From NCBI GenBank assembly GCA_019843655.1, contig JACDQD010000009.1, positions 3,289,204 through 3,353,203 of the forward strand: a DNA stretch of 64,000 nt, given 5' to 3'. Source of the DNA: Lethocerus indicus (Eukaryota > Arthropoda > Insecta > Hemiptera > Belostomatidae). The notes under the pieces were generated by a model. The model was not told the origin of the DNA. It did no database searches and was given only the letters and a program-made list of their open reading frames with translations. A program made the translations under genes and the position numbers. Shown here piece after piece: positions 13,582 to 25,950 of the stretch (the first letter of the stretch is position 1; every line of letters begins with the position of its first letter).

Positions 13582-16500
13582 TTGGTTATGCAGCCTGCTT
13601 AAGAGGATATTTTTCTTGTAAAACGGCACAGAAGCAGCTGAAGATGCCGTCGCATAAATCGTACTCTCGGGGGCAAAAAATAAAATGAATTCCGATAAAC
13701 ATTTTCCCAACTTGGGATTACCTCGCAGCTGCTCGGGCCGATAAATCTTTTCGAGTTTCTCAATCCCGTCTGCGGCTGAGCATTTCCCCGGACCCGGAGA
13801 GCGTGTCTAGACTCGGTCGGGCTCACGCACCTGCAATATCCGTGGAGGGCCTCACGAAATATCGTTCCGCGGAGGAGGCGCTACCAAGCCCGTAATATCG
13901 GGGCCACCGAACAGAAACGTGTTCCCGTCCCTCCCCCACGACTCGAATCACGCTCGCCTCATCCCTCCACTTACAGTTTATACCATATATAGAGCGCCCG
14001 TCGCGTTTCCAACTTGCCCGCGCCCCCGTTGTTCTCAAAGTTTCAATCTCAAGTTCCTCGCTCCTATCGAATTTCCATCATCTTCCAGCGCCTCATCCAC
14101 CCCACCCCCTTCCCTTCCCCGACGTTTCGTTATTTTCCAGGTTATACGACTCGGACGGTCATTACCGCGCGGAGTGCGATATTTCCTATCGGGCTCTGTG
14201 CCAATACCATATTTGCCATACTACCAAGACTTGGTATATATTTTGAACGGAATTGAAGTCGTGCGGTCACGATATTACATTTAGTTATGACTTCCCGGTT
14301 TTTTTTATCAATGGTCTCAATGCCATCTGGTAGTATAATATCTCCCACTTTCCGGAGTTTTCCGGAGTTTCATGAATTTCATTTCAGTTTCACTCGCAAA
14401 TTATGATTGAATGAAAATTCTGTATCCTAACCACGAATGATGGATTTAACCACTAACCTGTTGGTTCGGGAAATCCCCTTCAATTATTTCTTTTCCCGGA
14501 TCCTACTTTCATTTCACATGGGCCCTTGTATCTGAAAGCGGCGTCCTTCTATAGTTCCATGAGGTATTTCTCAACAAAATTATAATTGAAGGAAAATTCG
14601 GTCCCCTGTACCGGGTCTAATACTGTGCCATTATTTAATTTGTATTTAATCAAAGGGACAAGAAAATAGTATAATTTGTTTGGATTATCATCGCTCTTGA
14701 GTCCTACCTCCACTATTCCATTTGACTTACTCACCGGTAACATCATGAACATTTATTGCGTGGTATGTCATTATGGTTTTTTGTTTGTTTAATTCATTCA
14801 CCTCACCATATAAATAAGGGAATCATATTGAATGATTGCAAAAATGCAAATCCGGTCTTAAAGTCGAATTTCTCATTAGAGACCAAAGAGCAGAATAGAG
14901 ACTTTTTATTTTTTTTTCTGGGTGGCATTTCTGAATATTTTGCTCTCAACACTGTCTGGTGACTTTAACTATAAATTCTGAACTAATTTGCTCCTCTTCA
15001 TCTTGCCCTCGGTTTTTTTGGCGGCGCTCCAAACCCTAGCGGACTCCCAAATAAATATCTCAAATTATACATTCCGGAACCGCGAAGTCCGTGGACCCGA
15101 AATGAGCGGGCGGTTAGAATTAGAAATCCGAACGGGCCAACGGTACCTGCTGTTACTCGCGAATTCAACGGTCGAGCTCGGGTATTTAAATGGGCGCCTT
15201 GTCTGTATTTTTCGACTCGAAGTGAAGCGGCTGTTAGCGCCAATTAGCCGGTAGGCACTAACGAGGGCGTGTCGGGATACTCGAGTGCCACTCGAAATAA
15301 CTGAGCGGCGAACGGCGTAATCACCCCGGGCCGGCTAAGAACCCCTGAGATACTCATCTATCGATCGCCGAACGTATTCAGCTCCGATCGGTACGCCCAT
15401 TTTTGGAGCCCCGTGCTCCATAAAGTGTCCGGGGGAGGGTAGAAGGGGGTCGTTAGCCTCGGTGAGAATTCCGATACCTTTCATTACGCCCACGGTCCGT
15501 TCGGATTCCCGGCTTAAATAAAGTATTGAGCTCCTGAAACCATTTATTTTTCGACTGTAGATCAAAAGCCCGCGGCAGCACGCGGCCAAATCAATTTCAG
15601 CCGGTTTCGCAATCCGCCCATTGTTTCGTGTCAACCGAGGGGGCCCGACCCATTTTCGTGAGCGTTCGTGTCTTTATATCCTTCGGGGAGTTGCATCGAT
15701 CGACTTCTAATAACGCTGTAAAACATATTCGGACGTTTGAACTTTCGGGGGGCCGAGCCCCCAACCTTCTGACCACTCCCCGACAGCGACCTTAAGATCT
15801 TAATGAGTACCGTATATTTGACGCTACCCCGCATATAAATTGGAATCGATCGAACAGCTTGAGGAGAGGAATGGTTTCGAACAGATTCATGAAGAACGAC
15901 AAGAATTGTTTTATGTCATAGGGCATCTATTTTCATAGAAATTTTATCTTATTTATATAGCTATTTAAGATTCAAGTTCGCTCTTGATTTGAACGTTGAG
16001 GGACGCTAAATTATGATTTGTGTTGACTTTATTTATTAGGAATACAAAAATGAGCCACAAATCTGTAATTTGAGGATTACGATAAAATTAAATTTATCGT
16101 ACTCATCGTCTGTATTACACTGTACATACACTGAATGCCTATAGTTAAGAGAACAGAAAGTGTTCCTAGCTCCGAAGATTGCAAAACGGAAAACTAAACT
16201 TATCAATTTGACTATTCTCAAGGGGTTTGCTTCTTAAACCACCGAAACTATATTGTGCCGTTCGTGAGGTTTTACTAGTTTCACAACCCAGGCGAAAGGT
16301 TATAATTCCTCGAGGTTTTAGGCTACAAGTGGAACTGTATTATACAACAGGGTGAGTCGGTTTGATCCAATTGGACAAGAGGATCTATCGCTCTCGGCCA
16401 ATCACAAGCCGGGCATTCCTGGTCTAATTCTTGGACACTTAAGCGATAGGAATAAATATTTTTTGCCCGCTGGTTCTGACTCATCGCATTGTTGTCGGGC

Positions 16501-18983
16501 GGGACACTATTTCCAATATTTACGGGCCAAGGCCTCGCGGTGCCCAACGTCGGTTATTAGACCAATTGAATTATGGCCTGTGGGCCATACAGGCGTTGCG
16601 AAACACAGCCGATCGTGACATTTCTCCTCGCAATTGATTCCCGGTAACGTAAGACGTATACCGGCGGCCGAAAGGTCTGCACCTCTCGCGTTCCGGTCGC
16701 CGGTCGAAAAACCCGATTCATTACATTACTTTACCTGAAATATATTCACCCGGAGCCGTTTTTGCACGTGCCATTTCGAACCGATTCCACAACCTTCCTC
16801 AATAGCGAATAGGACTTTCGCCGACAATTTTATTTTATGGACTTTACACGACCGAATGCGATTTCTCTAAACGATTTTCCGCAATTGCGAAACTCCCAAC
16901 CCTCCGTTCGGCATTAACATTAGAAACAGCCGCGCAAGATTATTATAATAATACGGACTGAAGGTCAGATTAGTGTGCCTTCTTGATCGTTTAAACTCGG
17001 ATTTAGTCGTGACTTTGTCTCCTGTAATAACTCGCAAGTTCAGCAGTAGCAATGGCCAAATAACTTCTTCGAGTCCTAAAATAAATATTTGGAGGGTATT
17101 ATAAAAAATATTAAGTGTATAGTAATAATACAGATACAGTTTCATTGCACTGTTATAGTATTCAGTCGGTATAATAGAGGGCAATTCGAAACCGTTTTGA
17201 CATAAGGCAGAAAATCGCAAGATTAATAAAATATTAAATGAATATTCTTCCGAAGGGGACAAATCTGACATATACAAAAAATTATCAAAAACTGAAAAAT
17301 CTTTGTATATTTATTCGCGCAAACAAAAATTAGGAAGCACTACTTATTCGCCTTAAATCACTGATTAAAATTTTAAATGTCTTGGTATATTGACGGACAT
17401 CCCGGTTGTTTCAAGTTATTTGTGGAAAGTAGCGCTACTCAGTTCTCATTTATTTATAATACTTGTATTATTGCATTACGTTTTCTGGCTGGCTACGATT
17501 TTAGGGTGAAAGCTGAAAATAAATGGTTTGGCCCGACGGCTGGATTCGAAAGGTGAATCCCGAATTCCGGGACAGATCTGGGGTGAAAGCCGTTCCGATT
17601 TATTACAACAGTTTCGGTGGCGGGGGGGGTGGGTTTCATGGGTCTCGGCCTCCAGTGGACACAATTAAACCCCCAACGTAAAGTAATACGATACGGTAAT
17701 GGCTACCGGGGAGTGGGGTTGTAATTACAAGGGGACGTGGAAGAGCCGGGGTCTGCAATCAACGGGATCCTCCCGATACTCTTTGATACTGGGCCCAGTC
17801 CTGCGGGCGTTTCAATTACGAAAAACTCTGGGCAAAGATGAGCGGCAATCAGAGCGAAATTGCAGTGCAATACCAAGGCCTCCTCGATATCGGCGCGACG
17901 GCCTCCCAGTCATCATCGCCGGCCCGGTATCCGCAGCATTCGCTTCCTCCTTTCTTCTGCAATATACACACCGCCGCTTTCTTCTACACTCCTGCCTTTA
18001 TAACCTACCTCGGACGTGGCACTCTCCAGAGATTCCAGCCGGTGGAATAGAGGCTATTACGTTTCATGAAAATAATAGTACAACTTGAAGGAATCATAAA
18101 TTGGATCCAAGGAATTATAATTATTAAGGAATAAATTATTACTATACTTCGAACTATCAAACGTTAACAACATTCGAACTGTGCAGTCAAAAATATGTAA
18201 GAAAAATATGACTATGCACCCTACAGTACAGATAATGAAGTCCCTTTTGAATAAATTCCGCTCCAGAATTATAAATTACCCTAATCCTCTGGTCCGAATC
18301 ATATTTACGACATCCCACGCGTTCCATACCTGAAAGGGATGTGATTTAATATATCAAATAAATAAAATTTTAAAAGTCAGTTGGATTCTCTCCGTTATTC
18401 TCAACTCGTTACTATTGTTACTTGAACATCAATGTCGCTTATTTTTGTATATATGTATAATAGTTGTGGAAATTTTAATTATGTGCCCATTTAGTCTTTA
18501 TTTTGCCCGAACATATAATCTGGTTTATCCACTCCAATAGAAAACGTATAATAACGTTTAATAAAACCTGTTATTAATTTTCGTATTTTCAACGGCGACC
18601 TCGATAGTTTCTAATATAATCAGTGTTCTAATTTTATGCCCGTACGGTCTTGAACTAGTACCGCTTACGGGACACGTATCGCGAGGAATATAATACGATT
18701 AAATCCTGGACAAATCGTGCTGTCGTTTGACCGCCTCTGACCGAACGATATAAGCCTCTACAAGGTGAAAATCTGGCTATTATTATTGATTTAAAAAAGG
18801 TTCTTAAAGCGACGTCACGGGGGAAAGAAAATTGACGGGGTAAGAGAAAACACACGTGGACTTTGTATTGAATAATTTGAACCGATATGAGATTCATTTT
18901 TCAATAATGGCTCTTTGGAAATATAATTTGAAACTTTAAATTGGGGTCGTGCGGGTGTGTTCGCTCACGTATTCGGCCCGGAT

Positions 18984-19016
18984 GTGGACCGCTTTCGACT
19001 TTTCGCCATCAACAGC
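18984..19016 (+). repeat. Foldback-family fragment, diverged
   Basis: TGGACCGCTTTCGACTTTTC then GCCATCAACAG is aligned to the core motif; several substitutions. Confidence 0.4.
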
Positions 19017-20517
19017 AATCTCTGTATAAGGCAGACGAGTGTTGATTGTGTTTTCTCCGGTCGGGGATTTAAAAATCCCCTCGCAGCTAATATAGACAGT
19101 TTCTCTTGTTCTTATTGCTAAACATCAGAAAGTTGATGCACTGCAGTTAACTGAATTGATGCACTAATGACAATGTTGAATTTTGATTATATGGCTGAGC
19201 ATAATCTCTTGGGAATAGATTATAACCGAAGGTGGCATACTGTCTATGGATAATTTATAAAATTTACCATATCGATTTATTTCAAGGGATCAGCTGTTTA
19301 GCATGTTTAGGGTTGGACTCGTAATCCCCTTTGCGCTTATACGATGAGACCTTTTAAATTGTGAGTCATTTAAACGGATAAAAGGGCCTATCATTGGGGG
19401 CCACTAATTTGATTTTTTATGGCGTCATACGCACTAAATGGATACATAAGTAGAAAAACGCTGCGGTCCACGTCCCGAATCTCATCAAACTTTGCATCAT
19501 ATTCATTTAAGAGAAGATTAAAATACCTGTCCAAATATATCCAGGCCTCAAATTGCTATCGAATCATTACTTTAAACACTATTTCAACAGCCTCCAATTT
19601 CGACCTAGACGCATATAACCGATATATTACATTCGTTATTAGGCTATGTATCTAGTTGGGAGTATTAGAGAGGGATGATTGATCTCCGAAACAGCGGCAC
19701 TAATATGGCCGCGGCCTCCATTCCCTCCCTTCCTTCGGCTAACGATCTTTAACCTTAATTTCGTTTTAACTATTGTCTCTGCCCGCTTTGGGGTACGGTC
19801 AGCCAAATAAGTCCCGGCTGAATATTTCCTGGCCCTAACGATCGTACCGACGGACACACCTGTTCAAGTCCCAGGGCGGTGTTCCCGCACCAAGTCAGCA
19901 GCTTTTTCCTACTCGGTTCCGGTCGGACCCGACTTATACCCCCCGCACTTCGCCCAGTCGGAATTAAGAGCAGTGCCTTTAATGCGACTTAAGAAATCTG
20001 CAGAAGAACGCGGAATTTAAGTCTACTCGGAGGCGGGGAGGGGGGTTCCGTGTTGTATCGCAATCTTCTTAGTTCAGTTAGGAGGATTAAACCGGAGGAG
20101 AATCAAGTGTAAATGCTGATATGTTGTCTCTACAGTGACAACATGGCAACCATTTTTAAAATTTATTATGGACGATTTACAAAATCCAATTATTCCTTTA
20201 AATACTTATTGTAAAATTGCTATCCCTGTTTCTGCTGTTTATCTTCATCGGTGGAATTTTCAAATAAGCGGACCTGTTAAAATCGCCACTTTTCCGCTTG
20301 GAGTCAAAATTTGGCTGAATTATTATCGTGTAATTCTGAAATACTGTGGACATTCTCGATCGGTTGCTGAACCGGAGGACATAATATCGGGGATTTAAGG
20401 TATATGATTTTTCCTCGGGTTTCCGTTACGAATGTGTTTAGACGATTTTTTATCGAGTTCCGGAAGCATTAAGATAAAAGGAACTCTAATTAAAATTTTA
20501 GGACTTATCGTAGACCG

Positions 20518-20672
20518 TAGGTTTGTGGTGTTTCTGTTTCCTCTCGGTGGTTTGGTCTTTTGCTAGACCGGTTTCGGCCGTTCGCCATCTTCTGGCAAAA
20601 GACCAAACCGGCGAGAGGGGACAGGAACACCACAAACCTACTGTATTCCAACCCCTGGCAGACCACAAATTG
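20518..20672. mobile_element. Foldback-family element, short hairpin with right outer module
   Basis: Arms 20518-20563 and 20594-20641 are inverted repeats (left GTAGGTTTGTGGTGTTTCTG…, right ending …AGGAACACCACAAACCTAC). The 30-bp loop carries TAGACCGGTTTCGGCCG and TTCGCCATCTTC. The inner modules of the 1616 copy (GTTAGTCAC, GGGCATCCT) are deleted. To the right, 20643-20672 (ATTCCAACCCCTGGCAGACC) is the reverse complement of the outer module seen at the left of copy 1. High arm identity suggests either recent origin or gene conversion between arms. Confidence 0.85.
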
Positions 20673-22270
20673 ATTGAGCTTCACTAATTGTTTATACTAC
20701 AAAAAGCATACTTTGGATCTAGAACTTGTATGATAATTAAGTTTGGACTGGACGACAATTCTGAAACCGCTGGAAGAAAAAACTGTATAGCATTTAGAAG
20801 GTGGAAAGGTATAGAAGTGGCGTACCGACGTCTAAGGCAGATAATACGCAGCAATACGGTGACTAACGGAACTGGCATTAATATTGTAAATGGACGGGTC
20901 GCGTTCTGAAAATCGGTCATGTGTATATGTTGTGTTTATTTTCCTAACGGGTTATTTGCGACGGGGCGTTCTCGTGTTTTGAACTCATTTGGAGACGACC
21001 GCCGCCATTATAAGAAGCCTTTTCCTATGTCGTGACGCGGTCTATTTTTCTTCCGTGCTCTCCTACCCCTCCGTTCACTTTTCATCCACAATCGCGGCTT
21101 CTCTAAAATAACAGGCGTACTAACCCGACGCTCGGGCACACCACTATTCGCCTTTCATCCGTTTCTACCTCTCTGCCTCCCTCCTTTGTCCGTTCTTCGA
21201 TCTAACCTATCTCTCTCTCTCTCTCTCTCTCCTCCGGAGTTTCTTCTTCGAAACGTTTCCCTTTCCCCGTCCCATTCAGATCCCGTCCCGATAAAACCCC
21301 ACTACCCCAGCGTTCCGATTCTATCTCCGAGGCCAGATAGGATCGGAAAGAGGCCCACATCACCTCCAACCCAACCCCCAACTAAATAAAATAAACGGGT
21401 CGAATAAAAATAATTGCGCGATCTCTTCTTTTTACGGGTTTTTTGCCCCCTCCTTTTCCGTCCCGTCATCGTCCTTCCCGCGGACTTAATTAAGCCCATT
21501 GTGTCCGACCGAAGATCCGATGTTGTCGCCGTGTCGATGGGACGATAATTAGCGGTTTTTTTCTCTGCAAACAGAACGGCCGATAAAATCTCTCCCGAGC
21601 GGGTGATAAAATCTGGGAATAATCGGGGAACATAGATGGCTTAATTAGAATATCTCGTGAAATGTTATTTTTCAACATTGTTAAACACCTGCACCTGTAT
21701 ATTTCAGTTTTAATGTCTTATCTCGTCTTATTATATGTCCAATTCTCTCTCTGAGCATTGAAGGTTATTATCAACATTTGTTTTTAATGAGTATTATGAG
21801 GTCTCCAAGTGCTCCTCTAGATTATTTCGAGGAAAATTCTGTCCACCACTTCTAATTACTCCTTGCAAATTTATTATTATATATTATAAGGTATAACGAA
21901 CTATCTCAGTTGTTGGAATCCTGGTGGCGAAAAGAGTTGTCCTTCAATTGCAAATTTTAGCTGATTTAACGAGAGGAGTTCCGGTATACTCATTAGAATT
22001 CAGCTGGGTATTCCGCGTGTCCTCACCCGGTGGCATTTCCCATCGGTGTTACATTCGGCGAATTCTGTTGAGGAATTCTACCTGAGAGAACCTTTCTATA
22101 CGAAAGAGGCGAGTGGAGATACAAAAAAATACGATAACGACTATGTTTTGATTATTGAAATATTTGTATGGATTCGATGTATGGTTTAAATGCTCTCGAT
22201 ATTTCCTGGGGCGCTGTATTACGGAAAAAAATTAGTTATAATAATATTAGACATGAATTAACATATTCTG
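20673..22270. other. Upstream flank or intron of BTB half 1
   Basis: Contains a pyrimidine-rich GC patch with a (TC)11 run (21060-21490). This patch could be promoter-like, but no TATA/Inr arrangement is convincing. No coding exon recognised. Confidence 0.5.
21210..21231. repeat. (TC)n microsatellite
   Basis: Uninterrupted run of 22 bases about 1 kb before the BTB exon. Confidence 0.95.
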
Positions 22271-22287
22271 TATGTTTATTTTTGCAG
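22271..22287 (+). other. 3' splice acceptor of BTB exon half 1
   Basis: A T-rich tract ends in TTTTTGCAG, with AG at 22286-22287, immediately before the BTB frame opens. This implies at least one further exon, perhaps untranslated, upstream on the + strand. Confidence 0.75.
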
Positions 22288-22450
22288 GATGGAGATGCAG
22301 GTGAGGTGGCGCCACCACGAGGTAGGGCTCTTGGGCTTCCTGAGGCACATGCTTGTCACAGAGTCCTTCGTGGACGTCACCCTCTGCTGCCAGAACAGAC
22401 GTCTGAAGGCGCACAGGATACTCCTGTCGGCCTCTAGTCCATACCTGCAG
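22288..22450 (+). CDS. BTB/POZ domain exon, N-terminal half (transcription-factor-type BTB)
   Basis: The exon has an open frame of 54 codons from ATG 22289. It encodes the first half of a BTB/POZ dimerisation domain. Visible hallmarks are the W-x-x-H/N opening (QVRWRHHE, residues 4-11), SFVDVTLCC (26-34) and the strand-helix signature KAHRILLSASSPYLQ (40-54). In insects this BTB type (tramtrack, bric-a-brac, broad, lola, mod(mdg4)) mediates dimerisation of nuclear regulators, usually linked to zinc-finger or HTH DNA-binding exons. A polypyrimidine tract and AG (22271-22287) precede the exon, and a consensus GTAAGA donor follows directly, so it ends in phase 0. ATG 22289 lies one base after the acceptor and could be the real start, with an untranslated exon upstream, or an internal Met. 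The matching second half is not found downstream on this strand but occurs on the opposite strand at 57678-57920. The DNA-binding part is not seen. BTB identity is firm; the exact gene is not recognised. Confidence 0.9.
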
Positions 22451-22456
22451 GTAAGA
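22451..22456 (+). other. 5' splice donor of BTB exon half 1
   Basis: CTGCAG|GTAAGA is a near-perfect donor. The exon ends after a complete CAG codon (phase 0), and the frame continuing past it loses all BTB similarity, which supports splicing here. Confidence 0.85.
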
Positions 22457-24562
22457 CCTGTTCAGAGACTTTACTATCGGTGGTGGACTTTCACTATTTT
22501 TAGATGCACTTAGATGAACCTTTCCTGTATTGAGGCTGAGTTTTTGGGTCCGCTACCGTTTCTTTCAAACTGTCCAAGAAACTCTACTTTTTCTTCTTTG
22601 TTCCGATAAACTAACCCTAAGTATAATAAGTAGTTTGCCTAATTTACAGATGTTAAAAATGTTATTGTATATTATTATTTATAAGCGTGTAGATCGGGGA
22701 CACATTTATCAGCAGGCACAGGGATACTCATGTCTAACTGACATAACTGTAAAAGATGATTACTTTGTTCTTAGATACTGAATAGAACGTTGTTCCACGA
22801 CTCCCGCCTTCCTCTTTCTCCCTTTCTTCATCTTCTTTTACCGTCCCGGCTCTCGCCAAATTACTGCAATTTACTAGATTGACTGAATTTCCAGTACAAA
22901 CCTGTCGGTTTTTCTAGAACTAAATACAGAATACTCGCTCTTGCGTGCGCTATCAGGAAGGAAAAAAGCTTTTCAGTTCAATTAAAGTTAAGAATCTGAA
23001 CCTGAACGGTCTGCAGGCATAAAAGTAATTTACCGGGGCCGATAATCTCAGTATTATACCAGCCGTCTTCTCCTTCAACGAATCAATTTCAAATTTCCGT
23101 TAGGAATATTTAAATAATATTTCCCCTATTGCTACGATTGCATAGGGGACAGTTTTAAAATTAATTAAAAAATAACTAATCGCGGGTCAAGTATTTATAG
23201 GAAACTCAGTTATTAAGGAGCCCTTCTAAGAACAGTCTGATATGTAGATCAATTGATTGAATTAATTGCTTTTCCCCATCAAGTTTTATATTATTATCTG
23301 AAAGAAATCCTGCGTGGTAAGGGCAATTTCCTATTTAAAACTATTAGATTTTTCATACAGTCCATTAGGTATTAGTTTTGTTATATTTTTAAGTATAACA
23401 GAAGAAAGAAATTTATCTTAATTTCATGAAAAAAATCGTGTAATTTATTGTATCGAGCAGTTCAAACCTCCCACTATGTTGTGCAGTCTGATGCTGCTTT
23501 ATTACCGATGCGTTCGCCGGCCGACTGGTTTAAAATTTATGACCGCCGTTTTGAAGTAGCGAGTCGCGGCTTTCCTGTTGACAAAGTTGTCGAGACAACC
23601 GGGTAAATGCAAAAGAGCTTGAATGAATTAACAGCCGGCCAGAAGAGGAGCGTGAACACTACTGCTGTTAGAACCCAAAACGCCGACATTATAACATTCT
23701 GGGAGATCACACTTACTTGGTCTCATGTTTGACACGTTTCTGATTCCGTTCATTGCCAGTAGTTGTCATTCTTAAAATTAAATCGCAAAGCAAAAATCCC
23801 AGGATGTTTCACTTACCTAATCTCAATCTTTAATTTATTAACATTACTTTTAGATTTACTGATTCACGAATTTGATTTTTAACTTTGCTTTCTAATATTT
23901 GTCTGAAAAGCCGTCCCCTTTAGTGACTCACCGTTGAATGAGATAAGGCCGCCTTGATCCACTTTAATTGAGTATGTTAAATCTGTAATGGGCCCGCATT
24001 ATTTAAAAAAGAAACGAGAAAATAAAGGGGCGAGACCGATTGGAAATTCTCCGTGTACCGGTAGCGCGAGCTTTGTGCAAGTTTTTCAACCGCTTGTAAC
24101 GCGGAATTAAGGTTGAATTAAATTTTGCTCTAAGGCTGATTCATATAATTATATATCTTTCACTCGCCCTACAATAATGCACTCTAATGGCTACCGACTG
24201 CTCCTGTTCCTTTAAGGATACGGGCGGTGAACGGCCCGCCTCTTGTGACGTGGCTGTTTACATTGTCGGCGCCAATTTGAATATTTACAGGACACCCGTG
24301 GAACTGACCGCGCTGGAACGGGTTCCGCGATTGAAAATAAATAATCGTTCGGGTGAATAAAAATCCGGCCGTGAAAGAAGAAGTCCTCTCGCCCGTACCC
24401 GGTAACCGTTCAATTTAAAACAGTTATTCGCGTATTGAATTCCAAACGACAGTTGTACACGCGTTCGGGTCTTCCATCGTGTGTTTAACGATGCAAACTG
24501 TTCATACCAAACGATCATTCCTTATTGAATACGCGAATCAACTGCTACTCTATAACCATTCT

Positions 24563-24594
24563 ACTACTGATGACGGTGGGAAACCGGTCTAGTG
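24563..24594 (-). repeat. Foldback-family core motif, reverse orientation
   Basis: CTACTGATGACGGTGGGAAA then CCGGTCTAGTG is the reverse complement of the core motif. It is a solo fragment. Confidence 0.55.
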
Positions 24595-25679
24595 TTGAAA
24601 TAAACAAGCCCTCTTGAATATATGACAAATTTTATAATCCATCTATTATTCTTATACTGAAGGACATTTTGTTGGTATATTTTCCATACATATTTCATAC
24701 ATACACTAGTAGCATTGATTGCGATTCACAAACTATCAGCCGTATCCTACTTTACTTTTATATTTCATTATTAGTTAAAATAAGGTAATAAACGATTAAA
24801 TTATTATCTCATGTATTCATTGGGATTCGAATTGCTTCACACTGAAAACATTTACTGTAATACATAGCCTTATTTGTGGCCCCAAATATCCTACTAAGCA
24901 GTTAAAATGTCGGGAATTGAAACCTTCACACAACAGCAAACCATATGCTATATGTTATTAAAGAACCTGGGTTGACCCCTAATAGCTCCAGAAATCAAAT
25001 GGGCATCATTGTTGACCTTTTAATAATAATCTTAGATTAGAATAATAATACTTGGGGTTAGTTTAAAACATATGTTACAATTTAATTCAGCTAGAGTCGC
25101 CTTCTCCTTTGAAAGTTGAACTGGAGGTTTTTCGATGTTTTAACCTTCAAATTTTTCACCAAGAGTTTTTCCTTGCGTTAACTAAATCATCTTCGGTGGC
25201 AAAAATTATCGATCTTTTCTCTTTGCATTGAAATATTCTTCAAGCATAATGGTTTGTTTCGGTCCACCGCCTCCTGTGTTCCGACGGGCCAATTCTGCCC
25301 GGTATTTTTCCATCTCTGTATAAGATAAGAACTCCAATATTCAGAATAGCGGTATGGGCGTTCAACTGAGCGCTGTGGAACTCATTGTGCACAAAAACAA
25401 TTAGCGTACGTTTATTTTAGGCCAATTAAAATCTGTTTGTTTCATTAATAGTCGAATGTTTCTCAACGTCCGATACACTGAATGGACGGCCGTCGTTAGA
25501 AGTGGACTGTTTTAATGACTACCGCGTTTCATTCTATTCAATCACCCAATTATAATTTATGTTTAGTTTTTATTTTTGTCCATTCTCTTTTATAGGTGAA
25601 TAGGTGAATTGCCAAATCGTTGAAAATATGAACTTTTCAGGCGTTGCATCTTCCACTGTGTGGTATACAATAACGAACC

Positions 25680-25681
<2 letters not shown>

Positions 25682-25725
<44 letters not shown>
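25682..25725. repeat. (TA)22 microsatellite
   Basis: Uninterrupted TA dinucleotide run of 44 bases, the longest simple repeat in the window. It creates spurious Tyr-Ile reading frames on both strands. Confidence 0.98.
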
Positions 25726-25730
<5 letters not shown>

Positions 25731-25897
25731 TGGTGTTTTTCTTGGTGGACACTATTGTTTAAGAACCCTTCGGTTTGAAAAATTGTCTGTCTCTCTATAC
25801 CCGCTGTTTTCCTGTAGCTATTACTCACCGGTTGAAGTATAAAATACACGACAGTTTGCTTGATATTAAAAGCAGTGTGGGCGAGATGAGCGGGAGC

Positions 25898-25950
25898 CGT
25901 AATGGTAGTGTTAGTGGTAGTGGTGGTAGGTAGTAGTAGTATTAGTGGAG
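25898..25950. repeat. Imperfect GTA/GTG repeat tract
   Basis: GGTAGTGTTAGTGGTAGTGG followed by GTAGGTAGTAGTAGTATTAG; a purine/T asymmetric imperfect trinucleotide tract. Confidence 0.8.

Larger units (their letters stand above)
11237..18983. other. Non-coding stretch
   Basis: GC-rich patches (11500-11900, 13000-14150, 15250-15830) and AT-rich patches; G12 at 13570 and G8 at 17622. Open frames up to 136 codons (16867-17277, minus) show no domain. Confidence 0.55.

Noticed and set aside
22168..22437. Overlapping plus-strand frame across the BTB exon
   Set aside because: It runs through the acceptor in a different frame and lacks BTB residues; a shadow of the real exon.
25570..25849. Frames rich in Tyr-Ile repeats on both strands
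   Set aside because: Produced by the (TA)22 microsatellite.
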